A stretch of DNA of 26,797 nucleotides from Thermoplasmata archaeon. GTDB taxonomy: Archaea; Thermoplasmatota; Thermoplasmata; Halarchaeoplasmatales; Halarchaeoplasmataceae. The notes under the pieces were generated by a model. That model was not told the DNA's origin, made no database searches, and saw only the letters and a list, made by a program, of their open reading frames with translations. Location: assembly GCA_019594195.1 (NCBI GenBank), contig JAFDTP010000017.1, forward strand, positions 1-26,797. Direction: 5' to 3'. Of the stretch, positions 1 through 7,264 are shown in pieces (position 1 is the stretch's first letter; each line of letters opens with the position of its first letter). Position numbers and translations under genes: made by a program.

Positions 1-150
1 AATCCACAAGAAACCACGAGCCTACGGATTCAAGTCTCCCGAGTCAGCCGATAACCTGCAAATAGACTGGTTCGGTAGTGAGGACGACTCGGACATGACT
101 CATGAATGGAACCGGAAGCTCCGTCCTTCAGGGAGGAGAGGAGGTCACAT
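1..150 (+). mobile_element. Right end of an IS200/IS605-type (TnpB-type) element, cut by window start
   Basis: Positions 113-148 contain an imperfect hairpin (CTCC at 119-122 pairing with GGAG at 135-138, an inner CC/GG pair and a TTCA loop) followed by GAGGAGGTCAC. This closely resembles the conserved right ends of archaeal IS200/IS605/IS1341 elements that I remember, where such a hairpin lies at or just after the tnpB stop and is also part of the guide-RNA region. The family assignment rests on recalled resemblance, not an alignment. The plus-strand frame beginning at base 2 is open to a stop at 191-193 and could be the tail of a transposase-related protein, but it runs through the hairpin and I cannot recognise TnpB motifs in the short piece. 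The element boundary is probably near 148-150. Confidence 0.5.
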
Positions 151-379
151 CTATATCCAATATTTTGATGATCAGAACGATGAGACCTCCTAATAGAAAT
201 ATACCGCCGCAAAAATTTATCGCTAAGATGATACCGTGTTCGGCCAAAGTTTCTTCTGGATATATCCTATCGATATCCTCCTCTCTATCCCTGAAGCTGG
301 TCAACATGGTGTAACCTGTGAATAGTAAAAGTGAACCTATGACGATCAAGGTGAAGCCGACTTTCAGATATCTTTTCAT
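128..379 (-). CDS. Small two-helix membrane protein with a transposon-derived C-terminus
   Basis: An 83-residue protein with two hydrophobic segments (about residues 7-28 and 49-72) separated by an acidic stretch (REEDIDRIYPEETLAEH), so both ends probably face the same side of the membrane. I do not recognise a family. It starts 14 bp after the stop of the methyltransferase-like gene on the same strand, with GTGATC as a possible ribosome site, so the two are likely co-transcribed. The last six codons (VTSSPP) and the stop lie inside the terminal hairpin of the insertion-element end at the window start. The original C-terminus was therefore probably replaced when the element inserted. The second helix is intact, so the protein may still be functional. 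Confidence 0.6.
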   Translation of the reverse strand: MKRYLKVGFTLIVIGSLLLFTGYTMLTSFRDREEDIDRIYPEETLAEHGIILAINFCGGIFLLGGLIVLIIKILDIDVTSSPP

Positions 380-393
380 GTTAGATCACATAT

Positions 394-1095
394 TCATATG
401 AACCTAGGGGTGTTATCTTTGTAATCTCTGTATTCACTTGGATCCTCCAATTCCTTTTCGAGTTCGAGTTCTTCATCTTTTGTTAGCTGATAATAAAAGT
501 ATATCAGGACCGGGAGCATGAGCATTGTAAGCAGAGAGGGCCAGTGTATGAACCATCCGACCGATATCAAGATGATGCCTAAATACTGTGGATGCCTTGA
601 GTATTTATAAATCCCGCTGACCACGAGATCTTTTTCTTCGCTTCTTCTGTACAGGGTAGTCCAACCCAGGATAACTGTCAGCATACCAGCGATGCTGATA
701 AAAGCTCCGACCAATTTCCAGAAAGTCATCAACAAAGTTTGGCCCAAGAGGGTTATTGTGAAAATTGGGTCCTGTGCGGGAGGTGTCCCTCCTGAAGATA
801 AGACAGATGAAGTCATGTATATAGTCAAAGGTACTCCGTACATCTCTATGAAAAGTGATACGATGAAAGCCGTATAGATACCCATCGATTTCCAGTTGAT
901 CCTTTTTCTAAAATTCAAAGGTAATAGAAATATCAAAAACAGAAAGATATTCAATAATACTATATCCCACCTGTTCTGGACGATCATCGATCGTACATCT
1001 CCGATTATGAACCATCTGGCGTGCTGCAGGAAGGACGGGATGCTGATCAAGACGGCTATGAACGATATCACTAAAACGATCTCCCTCTTTCCCAT
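394..1095 (-). CDS. Isoprenylcysteine carboxyl methyltransferase-like membrane protein
   Basis: A 233-residue multipass membrane protein. The C-terminal third carries the signature of the isoprenylcysteine carboxyl methyltransferase / phospholipid methyltransferase superfamily: [13 protein letters not shown] near residues 160-172, a hydrophobic hairpin, then an acidic EEL segment and a Y-x-x-Y...PRF ending. In characterised relatives the RHPxYxG and E-E motifs bind S-adenosylmethionine at the membrane face. The acceptor cannot be told from sequence: archaea generally lack prenylated CaaX proteins, so a lipid or other small membrane substrate is likelier. The N-terminal half adds four or so extra helices with no motif I recognise. 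ATG start at 1095; the small membrane protein follows 14 bp downstream. It diverges from the gene beginning at 1240. Confidence 0.8.
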   Translation of the reverse strand: MGKREIVLVISFIAVLISIPSFLQHARWFIIGDVRSMIVQNRWDIVLLNIFLFLIFLLPLNFRKRINWKSMGIYTAFIVSLFIEMYGVPLTIYMTSSVLSSGGTPPAQDPIFTITLLGQTLLMTFWKLVGAFISIAGMLTVILGWTTLYRRSEEKDLVVSGIYKYSRHPQYLGIILISVGWFIHWPSLLTMLMLPVLIYFYYQLTKDEELELEKELEDPSEYRDYKDNTPRFI

Positions 1096-1192
1096 ATATC
1101 ATATAATCTTTTATCGAACTATAATAAGTTGTTGTCGATCATGTATCCAAGCTCATATTTTGAGTCCAAAGATGTTTTAGGTAACAAATGGC

Positions 1193-1206
1193 AAAATATT
1201 TATATC
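1193..1206 (+). promoter_or_regulatory. TATA box in front of the 59-residue gene and kor operon
   Basis: The AT-rich run AAAATATTTATATC matches an archaeal TATA box. A start of transcription about 25 bp on (near 1228) would leave a leader of roughly 12 nt with GGAG at 1229-1232 before the ATG at 1240. No equally good box is seen immediately before korD, so this promoter may serve the small gene and korDABG together. Inference from spacing only. Confidence 0.5.
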
Positions 1207-1239
1207 CGTCTTACTTCGAGTTCTTTGCGGAGAAGCCCG

Positions 1240-1419
1240 ATGTCTAAAAAAAGTGGCGATCCAGATAAATGGTATGAATTCGGCTTGAAATTCTTCCTAG
1301 GTTTAGACACTGATGGGTTGAGAGGAACGATCGATAAGGACATTTTTAATACTTACTTCGATCCTATAATATGTACCATATCGGATCTACTACCAGTTCT
1401 CAATATCAAGAATAGATGA
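1240..1419 (+). CDS. Small unknown protein (59 residues) leading the kor operon
   Basis: The ATG at 1240 is preceded by GGAG at 7-nt spacing and by a TATA box at 1193-1206, which argues for this start rather than upstream ATG codons at 1129 and 1141. The product is a soluble-looking 59-residue protein: a polar N-terminus (MSKKSGDPDKWYEF) followed by an amphipathic to hydrophobic body with one Cys near the middle (PIICTISD). I do not recognise it. The stop lies 29 bp before korD on the same strand, so it is probably the first gene of the kor transcript. Its function is unknown; a role with the oxidoreductase is only a guess from position. Confidence 0.5.
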   Translation: MSKKSGDPDKWYEFGLKFFLGLDTDGLRGTIDKDIFNTYFDPIICTISDLLPVLNIKNR

Positions 1420-1448
1420 TATAGGCTTGAAATAGGAAGGGATATAAT

Positions 1449-1781
1449 ATGAGTAAAAAGGAAAAAGAGGAAAAGAGTACCGATCAGAGGTGCTATCCGG
1501 TAGAAACAAAGAATAAGGAAGGTAGTGTGTGCGTTATAACTGAAAGGTGCAAGGGGTGTGAATTCTGTATGGACTTCTGCCCTGTAGGTGCACTGCAGCG
1601 GTCTGAAAAAACTACTGAGAAAGGTTACCATCCACCAGAGATGACGGAAGGATGTGTACTCTGCGGTAAGTGTGAAAAGATATGTCCGGAGTTCGCTGTC
1701 CATATCAGAGAAAAGGGTGTAGAAGACGAAAGTGATGAAGATGAAGAGGATGAAAAAGAAGAAAGAGGTGAGTGGATATGA
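1449..1781 (+). CDS. korD: 2-oxoglutarate:ferredoxin oxidoreductase, delta (ferredoxin-like) subunit
   Basis: A 110-residue protein with two [4Fe-4S] cluster motifs, CKGCEFCMDFCP (about residues 36-47) and CVLCGKCEKICP (about 69-80), arranged as in the bacterial-type two-cluster ferredoxins that form the delta subunit of archaeal 2-oxoacid oxidoreductases. It would pass electrons from the catalytic subunits to free ferredoxin. The gene order delta-alpha-beta-gamma is that of KorDABG rather than of most pyruvate or 2-oxoisovalerate enzymes. The C-terminus carries an unusual run of about 20 mostly acidic residues. The TGA stop overlaps the alpha-subunit ATG (ATGA), so the two are translationally coupled. 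Substrate assignment follows from gene order and is less certain than the enzyme class. Confidence 0.88.
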   Translation: MSKKEKEEKSTDQRCYPVETKNKEGSVCVITERCKGCEFCMDFCPVGALQRSEKTTEKGYHPPEMTEGCVLCGKCEKICPEFAVHIREKGVEDESDEDEEDEKEERGEWI

Positions 1782-2944
1782 TGGAACCAGGAACATATTT
1801 TATGGAGGGTAATACGGCCTGTGCAGAGGGCGCGATAGCTGCCGGTTGTAGATTCTTCGCGGGTTATCCGATCACACCCGCGTCGGAGATATTGGAAAGG
1901 ATAACTGAGAGGTTCCCCGAAGTTCACGGAAGTTACCTGCAGATGGAAGATGAATTGGCCAGTATCGCAACTGTACTTGGAGCTTCCTGGGCTGGAAAAA
2001 AATCAATGACAGCTACTTCAGGACCCGGCTTCAGTCTGATGATGGAGAACTATGGCTTGGGTCTCATGACAGAAACGCCCTGCGTTATAGTAAACGTTAT
2101 GAGAGGCGGACCATCGACCGGTCTACCTACGATGGTAGCACAGGGTGATGTGAACCAGACCAGGTGGGGAACTCACGGAGATGTTGGCGTGGTCGTTTAC
2201 GCGCCGTCTTCACCGCAGGAGCTGTTCGATTATACTATCAAAGCTTTCAATACTGCTGAAAAATACAGGCTTCCCGTAGTGGTCCTATCTGACGAGATGG
2301 TCTCCCACATGACCGAGAAGGTAGAGGTACCCCCAGAAGATGAGATAGAGATAGTCAACAGGAAGAAACCTAAAGATGATCCCGAAGGCCATCTACCTTT
2401 CCGTCCGGACGACGATCTCGTACCTCCGATGGCCAACGCCGGCGACGGCTACGGCGTACACGTTACCGGACTCACTCACGACGAAAAGGGGCATCCTTCT
2501 ATCGATGAAAAAACACAAAACATGTTGGTCCCCAGATTGATAGACAAGATAAGGAAGAACGTCGACGACATATTAGAATACGACGAGTATAAGATAGATG
2601 ATGCGGAAAGGGTCATAGTGGCCTATGGTAGCGTATCGAGAGCAGCGATCGAAGCGGTCGATATGGCTAGAGAGAAAGGTTACAAAGTCGGCATGTTGAG
2701 ACCTAAGACGATATGGCCTTTCCCAGAAGAGAGGATCTACGATCTAGCTAGAGAAGGTGTAGATGATTTCTTGGTCGCGGAGATAAACTTCGGCCAGATC
2801 GTTTACGAAGTCGAAAGATGTACCGGCGGCGCAGCTCAAACCTATCTCGCACCGAGGATGGGTGGAAATATCCATACTCCAGATGAGATCGTAGATAGGA
2901 TAGAAGCGATCGATCGTGGAGAGATTCCGTCTTTCAAGGAGTGA
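1778..2944 (+). CDS. korA: 2-oxoglutarate:ferredoxin oxidoreductase, alpha subunit
   Basis: A 388-residue catalytic subunit of the 2-oxoacid:ferredoxin oxidoreductase family. The N-terminal pyrimidine-binding domain shows GNTACAEGAIAAGCRFFAGY followed by PITPASEI; the middle holds the conserved stretch ending in GPSTGLPT (near residues 107-114), and the C-terminal part is the transketolase-like domain II (VIVAYGSVSRAA...GMLRPKTIWPFPE). With the beta subunit it decarboxylates 2-oxoglutarate oxidatively to succinyl-CoA, or runs in reverse in reductive carbon metabolism. I chose the ATG at 1778: it overlaps the korD stop and has GAGGTG about six bases upstream; an in-frame GTG at 1772 and an ATG at 1781 are alternatives. 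2-Oxoglutarate specificity is inferred from order and subunit size. Confidence 0.9.
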   Translation: MMEPGTYFMEGNTACAEGAIAAGCRFFAGYPITPASEILERITERFPEVHGSYLQMEDELASIATVLGASWAGKKSMTATSGPGFSLMMENYGLGLMTETPCVIVNVMRGGPSTGLPTMVAQGDVNQTRWGTHGDVGVVVYAPSSPQELFDYTIKAFNTAEKYRLPVVVLSDEMVSHMTEKVEVPPEDEIEIVNRKKPKDDPEGHLPFRPDDDLVPPMANAGDGYGVHVTGLTHDEKGHPSIDEKTQNMLVPRLIDKIRKNVDDILEYDEYKIDDAERVIVAYGSVSRAAIEAVDMAREKGYKVGMLRPKTIWPFPEERIYDLAREGVDDFLVAEINFGQIVYEVERCTGGAAQTYLAPRMGGNIHTPDEIVDRIEAIDRGEIPSFKE

Positions 2945-2949
2945 TAAAT

Positions 2950-3864
2950 ATGAGTATAAGAAAAAGTAGGGATTGGTTTTCCCCGGATTATCAGGAACAG
3001 GACACGGATGAAGGAGTAGGTTATGGACTTCATCCGCTCGATGAATATCTGAGAGAAGACAGGATACCTCACATATGGTGTCCCGGCTGTGGTTTAGGTG
3101 TTATACTGAATGCATATCTGAGGGCTCTCAAGGATTCCGATATACCACCTGAAGAGACCGCTGTGGTTTCAGGTATAGGCTGCAGTGGTAGAGCCGCAGG
3201 ATATGTCGACGTGGACTCGTTCCATGTCACGCACGGTAGAGCCATACCCTTCGCTACTGGATTGAAAGTAGGTAACAGAGATCTAAAGACTACAGTTTTC
3301 AGCGGTGACGGTGATCTTTTCGCCATTGGTGGAAATCATTTCATCCATGCAGCTAGAAGGAACGTCGACTTCAACGTGATCTGCGTAAATAACTTCAATT
3401 ATGGTATGACTGGAGGCCAAGCAGGTCCTACCACACCTACCGATGCCAAAACATCAACGACTCCATGGGGCGGATTCGAACAGCCGTTCAATCTTCCAGC
3501 TGTTGCTGCGGGAGCCGGAGCTGTTTATGTCGCTAGGTGGACTACTTATCATGTCGAGGAACTCATCGATTCGTTAGAGGAAGCGCTCGAAAAGGACGGA
3601 TTCTGCTTCATCGAAGTGATGTCTCCATGTCCGACCGGCTACGGTAAAAAGGTAGGACTGAAGACCGGTAAGAAGACGATGAAACATTTCAAGGAGAACA
3701 GCGAGAAAAACCCTGATGCAGATCCCAGTGAAGTCGCTCTGCATCCGGAAGATCCCGATTCAAAGATAGTTGTTGGCAAATTCGTTGACAGAGACGCTCC
3801 TACCTATCAAGACGAGCGAGGGAAAGTATTCGGGCAGGCTAGAGAAGAGATGGGGGTGGAATAG
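2950..3864 (+). CDS. korB: 2-oxoglutarate:ferredoxin oxidoreductase, beta (TPP-binding) subunit
   Basis: A 304-residue thiamine-diphosphate-binding subunit. The TPP motif runs from SGDGD (residues 118-122) to VNNFNYGMTGGQ (about 146-157). Cysteines that would hold the single [4Fe-4S] cluster are visible in WCPGCG (44 and 47), GIGCSGR (78) and SPCPTGYGKK (227). It pairs with the alpha subunit to form the active site. The ATG at 2950 is preceded by AAGGAG at 8-nt spacing, which decides against the in-frame GTG at 2941. The gene begins six bases after the korA stop, and korG follows immediately. Slightly longer than many KorB proteins, with an extra N-terminal stretch and an acidic tail. Confidence 0.9.
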   Translation: MSIRKSRDWFSPDYQEQDTDEGVGYGLHPLDEYLREDRIPHIWCPGCGLGVILNAYLRALKDSDIPPEETAVVSGIGCSGRAAGYVDVDSFHVTHGRAIPFATGLKVGNRDLKTTVFSGDGDLFAIGGNHFIHAARRNVDFNVICVNNFNYGMTGGQAGPTTPTDAKTSTTPWGGFEQPFNLPAVAAGAGAVYVARWTTYHVEELIDSLEEALEKDGFCFIEVMSPCPTGYGKKVGLKTGKKTMKHFKENSEKNPDADPSEVALHPEDPDSKIVVGKFVDRDAPTYQDERGKVFGQAREEMGVE

Positions 3865-4392
3865 ATGAGAAAAGAGATAAGATTCTCCGGATTCGGTGGA
3901 CAAGGTGTCATCTTGATGGGACATATCTTGGGTGAAGCTGCGGTTCTAGACGGAAAGGACGCTACCTTGACCAAGAGCTATGGGCCAGAAGCTAGAGGCG
4001 GTGCCTGCAGCACCGACATAATAATCAGCGACGATAGGGTGAACTATCCTCAAGTGAGAGACCCAGATGTTCTCATATCGATGTCTCAAGAGTCTTTAGA
4101 AACTTATATCCCCGCGCTGGGTGAAGAAGGCATCCTGATGATAGATACCAGTCTGGTTGAATCATCTAGAGAAGGAAACGTTGGCCTACCCGCCACCGAG
4201 ATAGCTGAGGAAAAGATAGGTATCAAGCAGGTAGCGAACATAGTGATGTTGGGCTATTTCACGGCCATGACTGAATTCGTAACTAAAGATTCGATGAAAG
4301 AAGCTATAGAGGACCTGGTACCAGAAGGCACTGAAGAAAAGAACCTTGAGGCATTCGAATCAGGTTACGAAAGGGGCCAAGAGGACAAGTAG
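3865..4392 (+). CDS. korG: 2-oxoglutarate:ferredoxin oxidoreductase, gamma subunit
   Basis: A 175-residue gamma subunit of the 2-oxoacid:ferredoxin oxidoreductase. The N-terminal FSGFGGQGVILMG and the SYGPEARGG segment near residue 42 are the family hallmarks. In the assembled enzyme this subunit takes part in coenzyme A binding and stabilises the alpha-beta core. ATG start directly abuts the korB stop with GGGGTGG upstream. It ends the operon; a T-rich stretch follows (4400-4436) before the convergent helicase gene. The gene is also called korC in some genomes. Confidence 0.9.
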   Translation: MRKEIRFSGFGGQGVILMGHILGEAAVLDGKDATLTKSYGPEARGGACSTDIIISDDRVNYPQVRDPDVLISMSQESLETYIPALGEEGILMIDTSLVESSREGNVGLPATEIAEEKIGIKQVANIVMLGYFTAMTEFVTKDSMKEAIEDLVPEGTEEKNLEAFESGYERGQEDK

Positions 4393-4436
4393 GACAACTT
4401 ATTTTTAAAAACTTTTACTTTTATTATCTTTTACTT
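4393..4436. terminator. T-rich convergent terminator region
   Basis: Between korG and the convergent helicase gene lie three or four short T tracts (TTATTTTTAAAAACTTTTACTTTTATT), the usual form of an archaeal terminator, reading on the plus strand. A-rich bases in the same stretch give weaker T tracts on the other strand. No stem-loop is evident. The segment runs into the last codons of the helicase gene. Confidence 0.5.
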
Positions 4437-7264
4437 TGTGATGACTGGACCAGATCGTATATTTCTCCCTTCGATAGAGGATCGATCTCTATCATCTCGT
4501 CATGGTGGGAGTAAAAAACGTACGTCCTGACTTCTTTATCTTTATGTATATCTTTTATAGCGTTATGGTATATACTCAGCTGTTTTCTATATTCATCCAA
4601 CGCATCTTTTTTCCTATCGGTCTTGTAGTCTATGATATCTACGCTCCTTTCTTCCAAGTGTAATAGGTCTATGATCCCCTCGAAGAGCAGTTTTCTTTTT
4701 TTCTTTAAAGGCAAAAGACAATTGATCTCAGTGATCTTTTCACCTTCGAGTTCGTCGATCAATCGTTTTATGTTTACCTCGTCATCATTATCCGGTGACC
4801 TGATATCTTTTCCTTCAATATACCTCTCGGCAAAATCGTGGACTTTAGTACCGTATTCTGGACCCGGACCTATCTCACCGTTTTCAAAGACGTTCTCATC
4901 TACCAGCGAATGAGCTGAATATTTTACCGGTGCTTTTGATCCTCCTATATCCTTAGAGAGTTCGTTTCTGTGCTGTTTTTCTGGTTTTGGGGGTTCGATC
5001 TCAGGTTCTACCTCTTCCTTTTCAATATCTAGATTATTGAAGAATTCGCTCTCGCTACCCTCTTCTTCAGTGATGAAGAGGTAATTCTCCGCTCTTGTCA
5101 TGGCTACGTAGATCAACCTTCTCTCTTCGTCGTAATTTTTGCCCGTACATTTGGATAAGACGTAATGTTTCCAGTTATCATAGCTGAACGGAACTCCCTC
5201 GTCAGAAAATACTTTTTTCTGTCTTATACCAAGAGGCTCGGTGTAATCGATCGCCTTTCCGAAGCCTCCGCTTGTGGGCCCCATATCCGCTAAGATGACA
5301 ACAGGATATTCCAGTCCTTTCGCGCTGTGTATGGTCTGTATCTTGAAAACGTCGTCCTCGCTGGTACTATCTACTTCGTAAGTCTGATCGGATTCTATGT
5401 TATCAACTATGAAATTTATCATCTCCCCTCGGTTGAAATAGGTGTTTTTATAGGTAGATTGGATGACCTCTATTATCTTGTCTGAGAATGCGTTGCGTAT
5501 AGAATATCGTTCGAAGATTTTTTCAGCGATGGAACCAAGATCATCTTCGTTCGATAGTTCCTCCCTGAAGTGCCACATATCCTCCGGATAAGAATCCTTT
5601 TGAACTATCTCTTCTATCTCTATAAGGGAGTATCCGGCTTCATCCAGTACTACTGACCATCCTCTCTTAGAATATCTGTTCTGGACGATCCTCAACCAAG
5701 CTAAGAGTAAGAGGGCGCATCTCCGTCTGAAAAGTTCTACTCCTCCCTCGTATGCGGACGGAACACCATTTTCCTGGGCCTCTTTGAACAGGTCCAGCCC
5801 GAATTTTCTAGTCCTCGTTAGTACGGCTATATCCTCATATCTTATCATACGCTCTTCCCCTTTCCGCTCGATCATATGATCCGGATTGTTAACTATCTGG
5901 GTGATCTTCCAGAGTGTAACGGCTTTTTTATCCTCACCTAGGTACGCTCCTATCTGGCTTTTTCCTTCGTTCTTTGCCGCTTCCAGTTCCGTTATCCTAG
6001 ATCTAATATCATCGTGGTCGAGCCTCTCTTTTTTCGTAGCTTCTAAAAGGAGTGCACGTTCTGAAAAATCTATAAGTTTTTGTGCAGACCTATAGTTTTT
6101 CTTGAGTTTTATCTCGCTCTCGATCTTTGCTGGGAACTCCACTCGTCTGAAGTCGCTGTTAAGATCTTTTTTGAATCTTTGAAGGCGCTCCTCGAACCTG
6201 ATTATATTATCAACTGATGCATATTGGAAAGAGAAAATACTTTGCTTCCAATCACCAACGGCACAGATGTTACCGGAACTAGATAATAGGAGTGAGAGTT
6301 TGAACTCGATCTCGTTCGTATCTTGAAATTCATCGATCATGATGTACTCGAAACTTATCTCCTCTCTCACGTCATGGTCTTCGCATATCAAAACGAATGC
6401 GAACATCATCATCAGGCTGAAATTCATATAGTTCCTGCCCAAAGCGTATTTTATATATTCAAAATAAACGTCGTGAATAAATCGCTTCAATTTTCTCCTG
6501 TCTTCTTTGAAACAGATCTCAGCATATTTTTCCGGTATTTGTTTGTTTTCTCCTCTTATCTCTCCTGTTTCAGGGGCTTCTTCCAAAAAACACTTATTTT
6601 TATACCCTGAAAGACGTTTTCTGAGGAGCGACTGCTTTTTTCCTCTAGCTCCTTCCCGAGGTGCGTTCTCTTCATCGAACAATTCTTTGAACTTCTCTAG
6701 ATCACCGTCGAGATATTTTTCTGAATTCCGATACCATCCTTTTTGTTTTGGAAATATTCCCTTAGCTCCCAGCGATTTTATAAGGTCTAGGAGATCGGTT
6801 TTGTCATATTGTATCCTGTAAAGATCTTTGTACTCTGGATGTTTATCCATGAAATCGCTCATGAAACTATCGAACTCCCGTTTTTCTAACACCTCGTTCT
6901 CGATGATCCGCACGGACTGGGTGAGAGTCTCATCTATCCCTATCATTTTCGGGACTTCGTGTCCATGCTGCATCAGGACGCTGTTGCAGAAAGCGTGGAA
7001 AGTAGATACATGTGCGTCTCTAAGTTCCGATTTACTGTAGTCTGAAATGTTGATGATCCTTTCCTTCATATTCTCCGCGGCATTTTTAGTGAAGGTTATC
7101 AGCAATATATCGTCGGGTTCTACGTTCTTTTCTTCTAGTATGTGTGCATACCTTAATGATATAGTGAACGTTTTACCGGTGCCCGGTCCCGCATCAGCTA
7201 CATACACACCTTCGGTATTTTCTATCAGTTCTTCTTGTTTCTCATTTGGCGTGTTATCTGTCAC
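4424..7264 (-). CDS. UvrD/AddA-like superfamily 1 helicase with C-terminal PD-(D/E)XK nuclease
   Basis: A 946-residue ATP-dependent 3'-5' DNA helicase-nuclease. Motifs in order: Walker A AGPGTGKT (25-32), motif Ia ITFTKNAAENM (56-66), Walker B DEFQDT (311-316), motif III GDWKQSIFSF (337-346), motif IV KKNYRS (388-393), motif V TIHSAKGLE (644-652), motif VI RRLIYVAMTRA (715-725). The C-terminal domain holds a RecB-type nuclease core: H809 in GTKVHDFAE, D866 in GIIDLL, and D879-Y-K881-T, with a Q-x-x-x-Y helix after it. The layout matches AddA of double-strand-break resection complexes. The GTG start overlaps the upstream gene's TGA (GTGA), with GGGAGG about 7 nt before it, so the two proteins are surely made together. 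Likely acts in end resection or DNA defence. Confidence 0.88.
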   Translation of the reverse strand: MTDNTPNEKQEELIENTEGVYVADAGPGTGKTFTISLRYAHILEEKNVEPDDILLITFTKNAAENMKERIINISDYSKSELRDAHVSTFHAFCNSVLMQHGHEVPKMIGIDETLTQSVRIIENEVLEKREFDSFMSDFMDKHPEYKDLYRIQYDKTDLLDLIKSLGAKGIFPKQKGWYRNSEKYLDGDLEKFKELFDEENAPREGARGKKQSLLRKRLSGYKNKCFLEEAPETGEIRGENKQIPEKYAEICFKEDRRKLKRFIHDVYFEYIKYALGRNYMNFSLMMMFAFVLICEDHDVREEISFEYIMIDEFQDTNEIEFKLSLLLSSSGNICAVGDWKQSIFSFQYASVDNIIRFEERLQRFKKDLNSDFRRVEFPAKIESEIKLKKNYRSAQKLIDFSERALLLEATKKERLDHDDIRSRITELEAAKNEGKSQIGAYLGEDKKAVTLWKITQIVNNPDHMIERKGEERMIRYEDIAVLTRTRKFGLDLFKEAQENGVPSAYEGGVELFRRRCALLLLAWLRIVQNRYSKRGWSVVLDEAGYSLIEIEEIVQKDSYPEDMWHFREELSNEDDLGSIAEKIFERYSIRNAFSDKIIEVIQSTYKNTYFNRGEMINFIVDNIESDQTYEVDSTSEDDVFKIQTIHSAKGLEYPVVILADMGPTSGGFGKAIDYTEPLGIRQKKVFSDEGVPFSYDNWKHYVLSKCTGKNYDEERRLIYVAMTRAENYLFITEEEGSESEFFNNLDIEKEEVEPEIEPPKPEKQHRNELSKDIGGSKAPVKYSAHSLVDENVFENGEIGPGPEYGTKVHDFAERYIEGKDIRSPDNDDEVNIKRLIDELEGEKITEINCLLPLKKKRKLLFEGIIDLLHLEERSVDIIDYKTDRKKDALDEYRKQLSIYHNAIKDIHKDKEVRTYVFYSHHDEMIEIDPLSKGEIYDLVQSSQSKR

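Noticed and set aside
2..193. Plus-strand frame open from the window start, possibly the tail of a transposase
   Set aside because: It runs through the terminal hairpin and into the small membrane gene on the other strand, and the short piece has no recognisable TnpB motif. Kept only as a remark under the element end.
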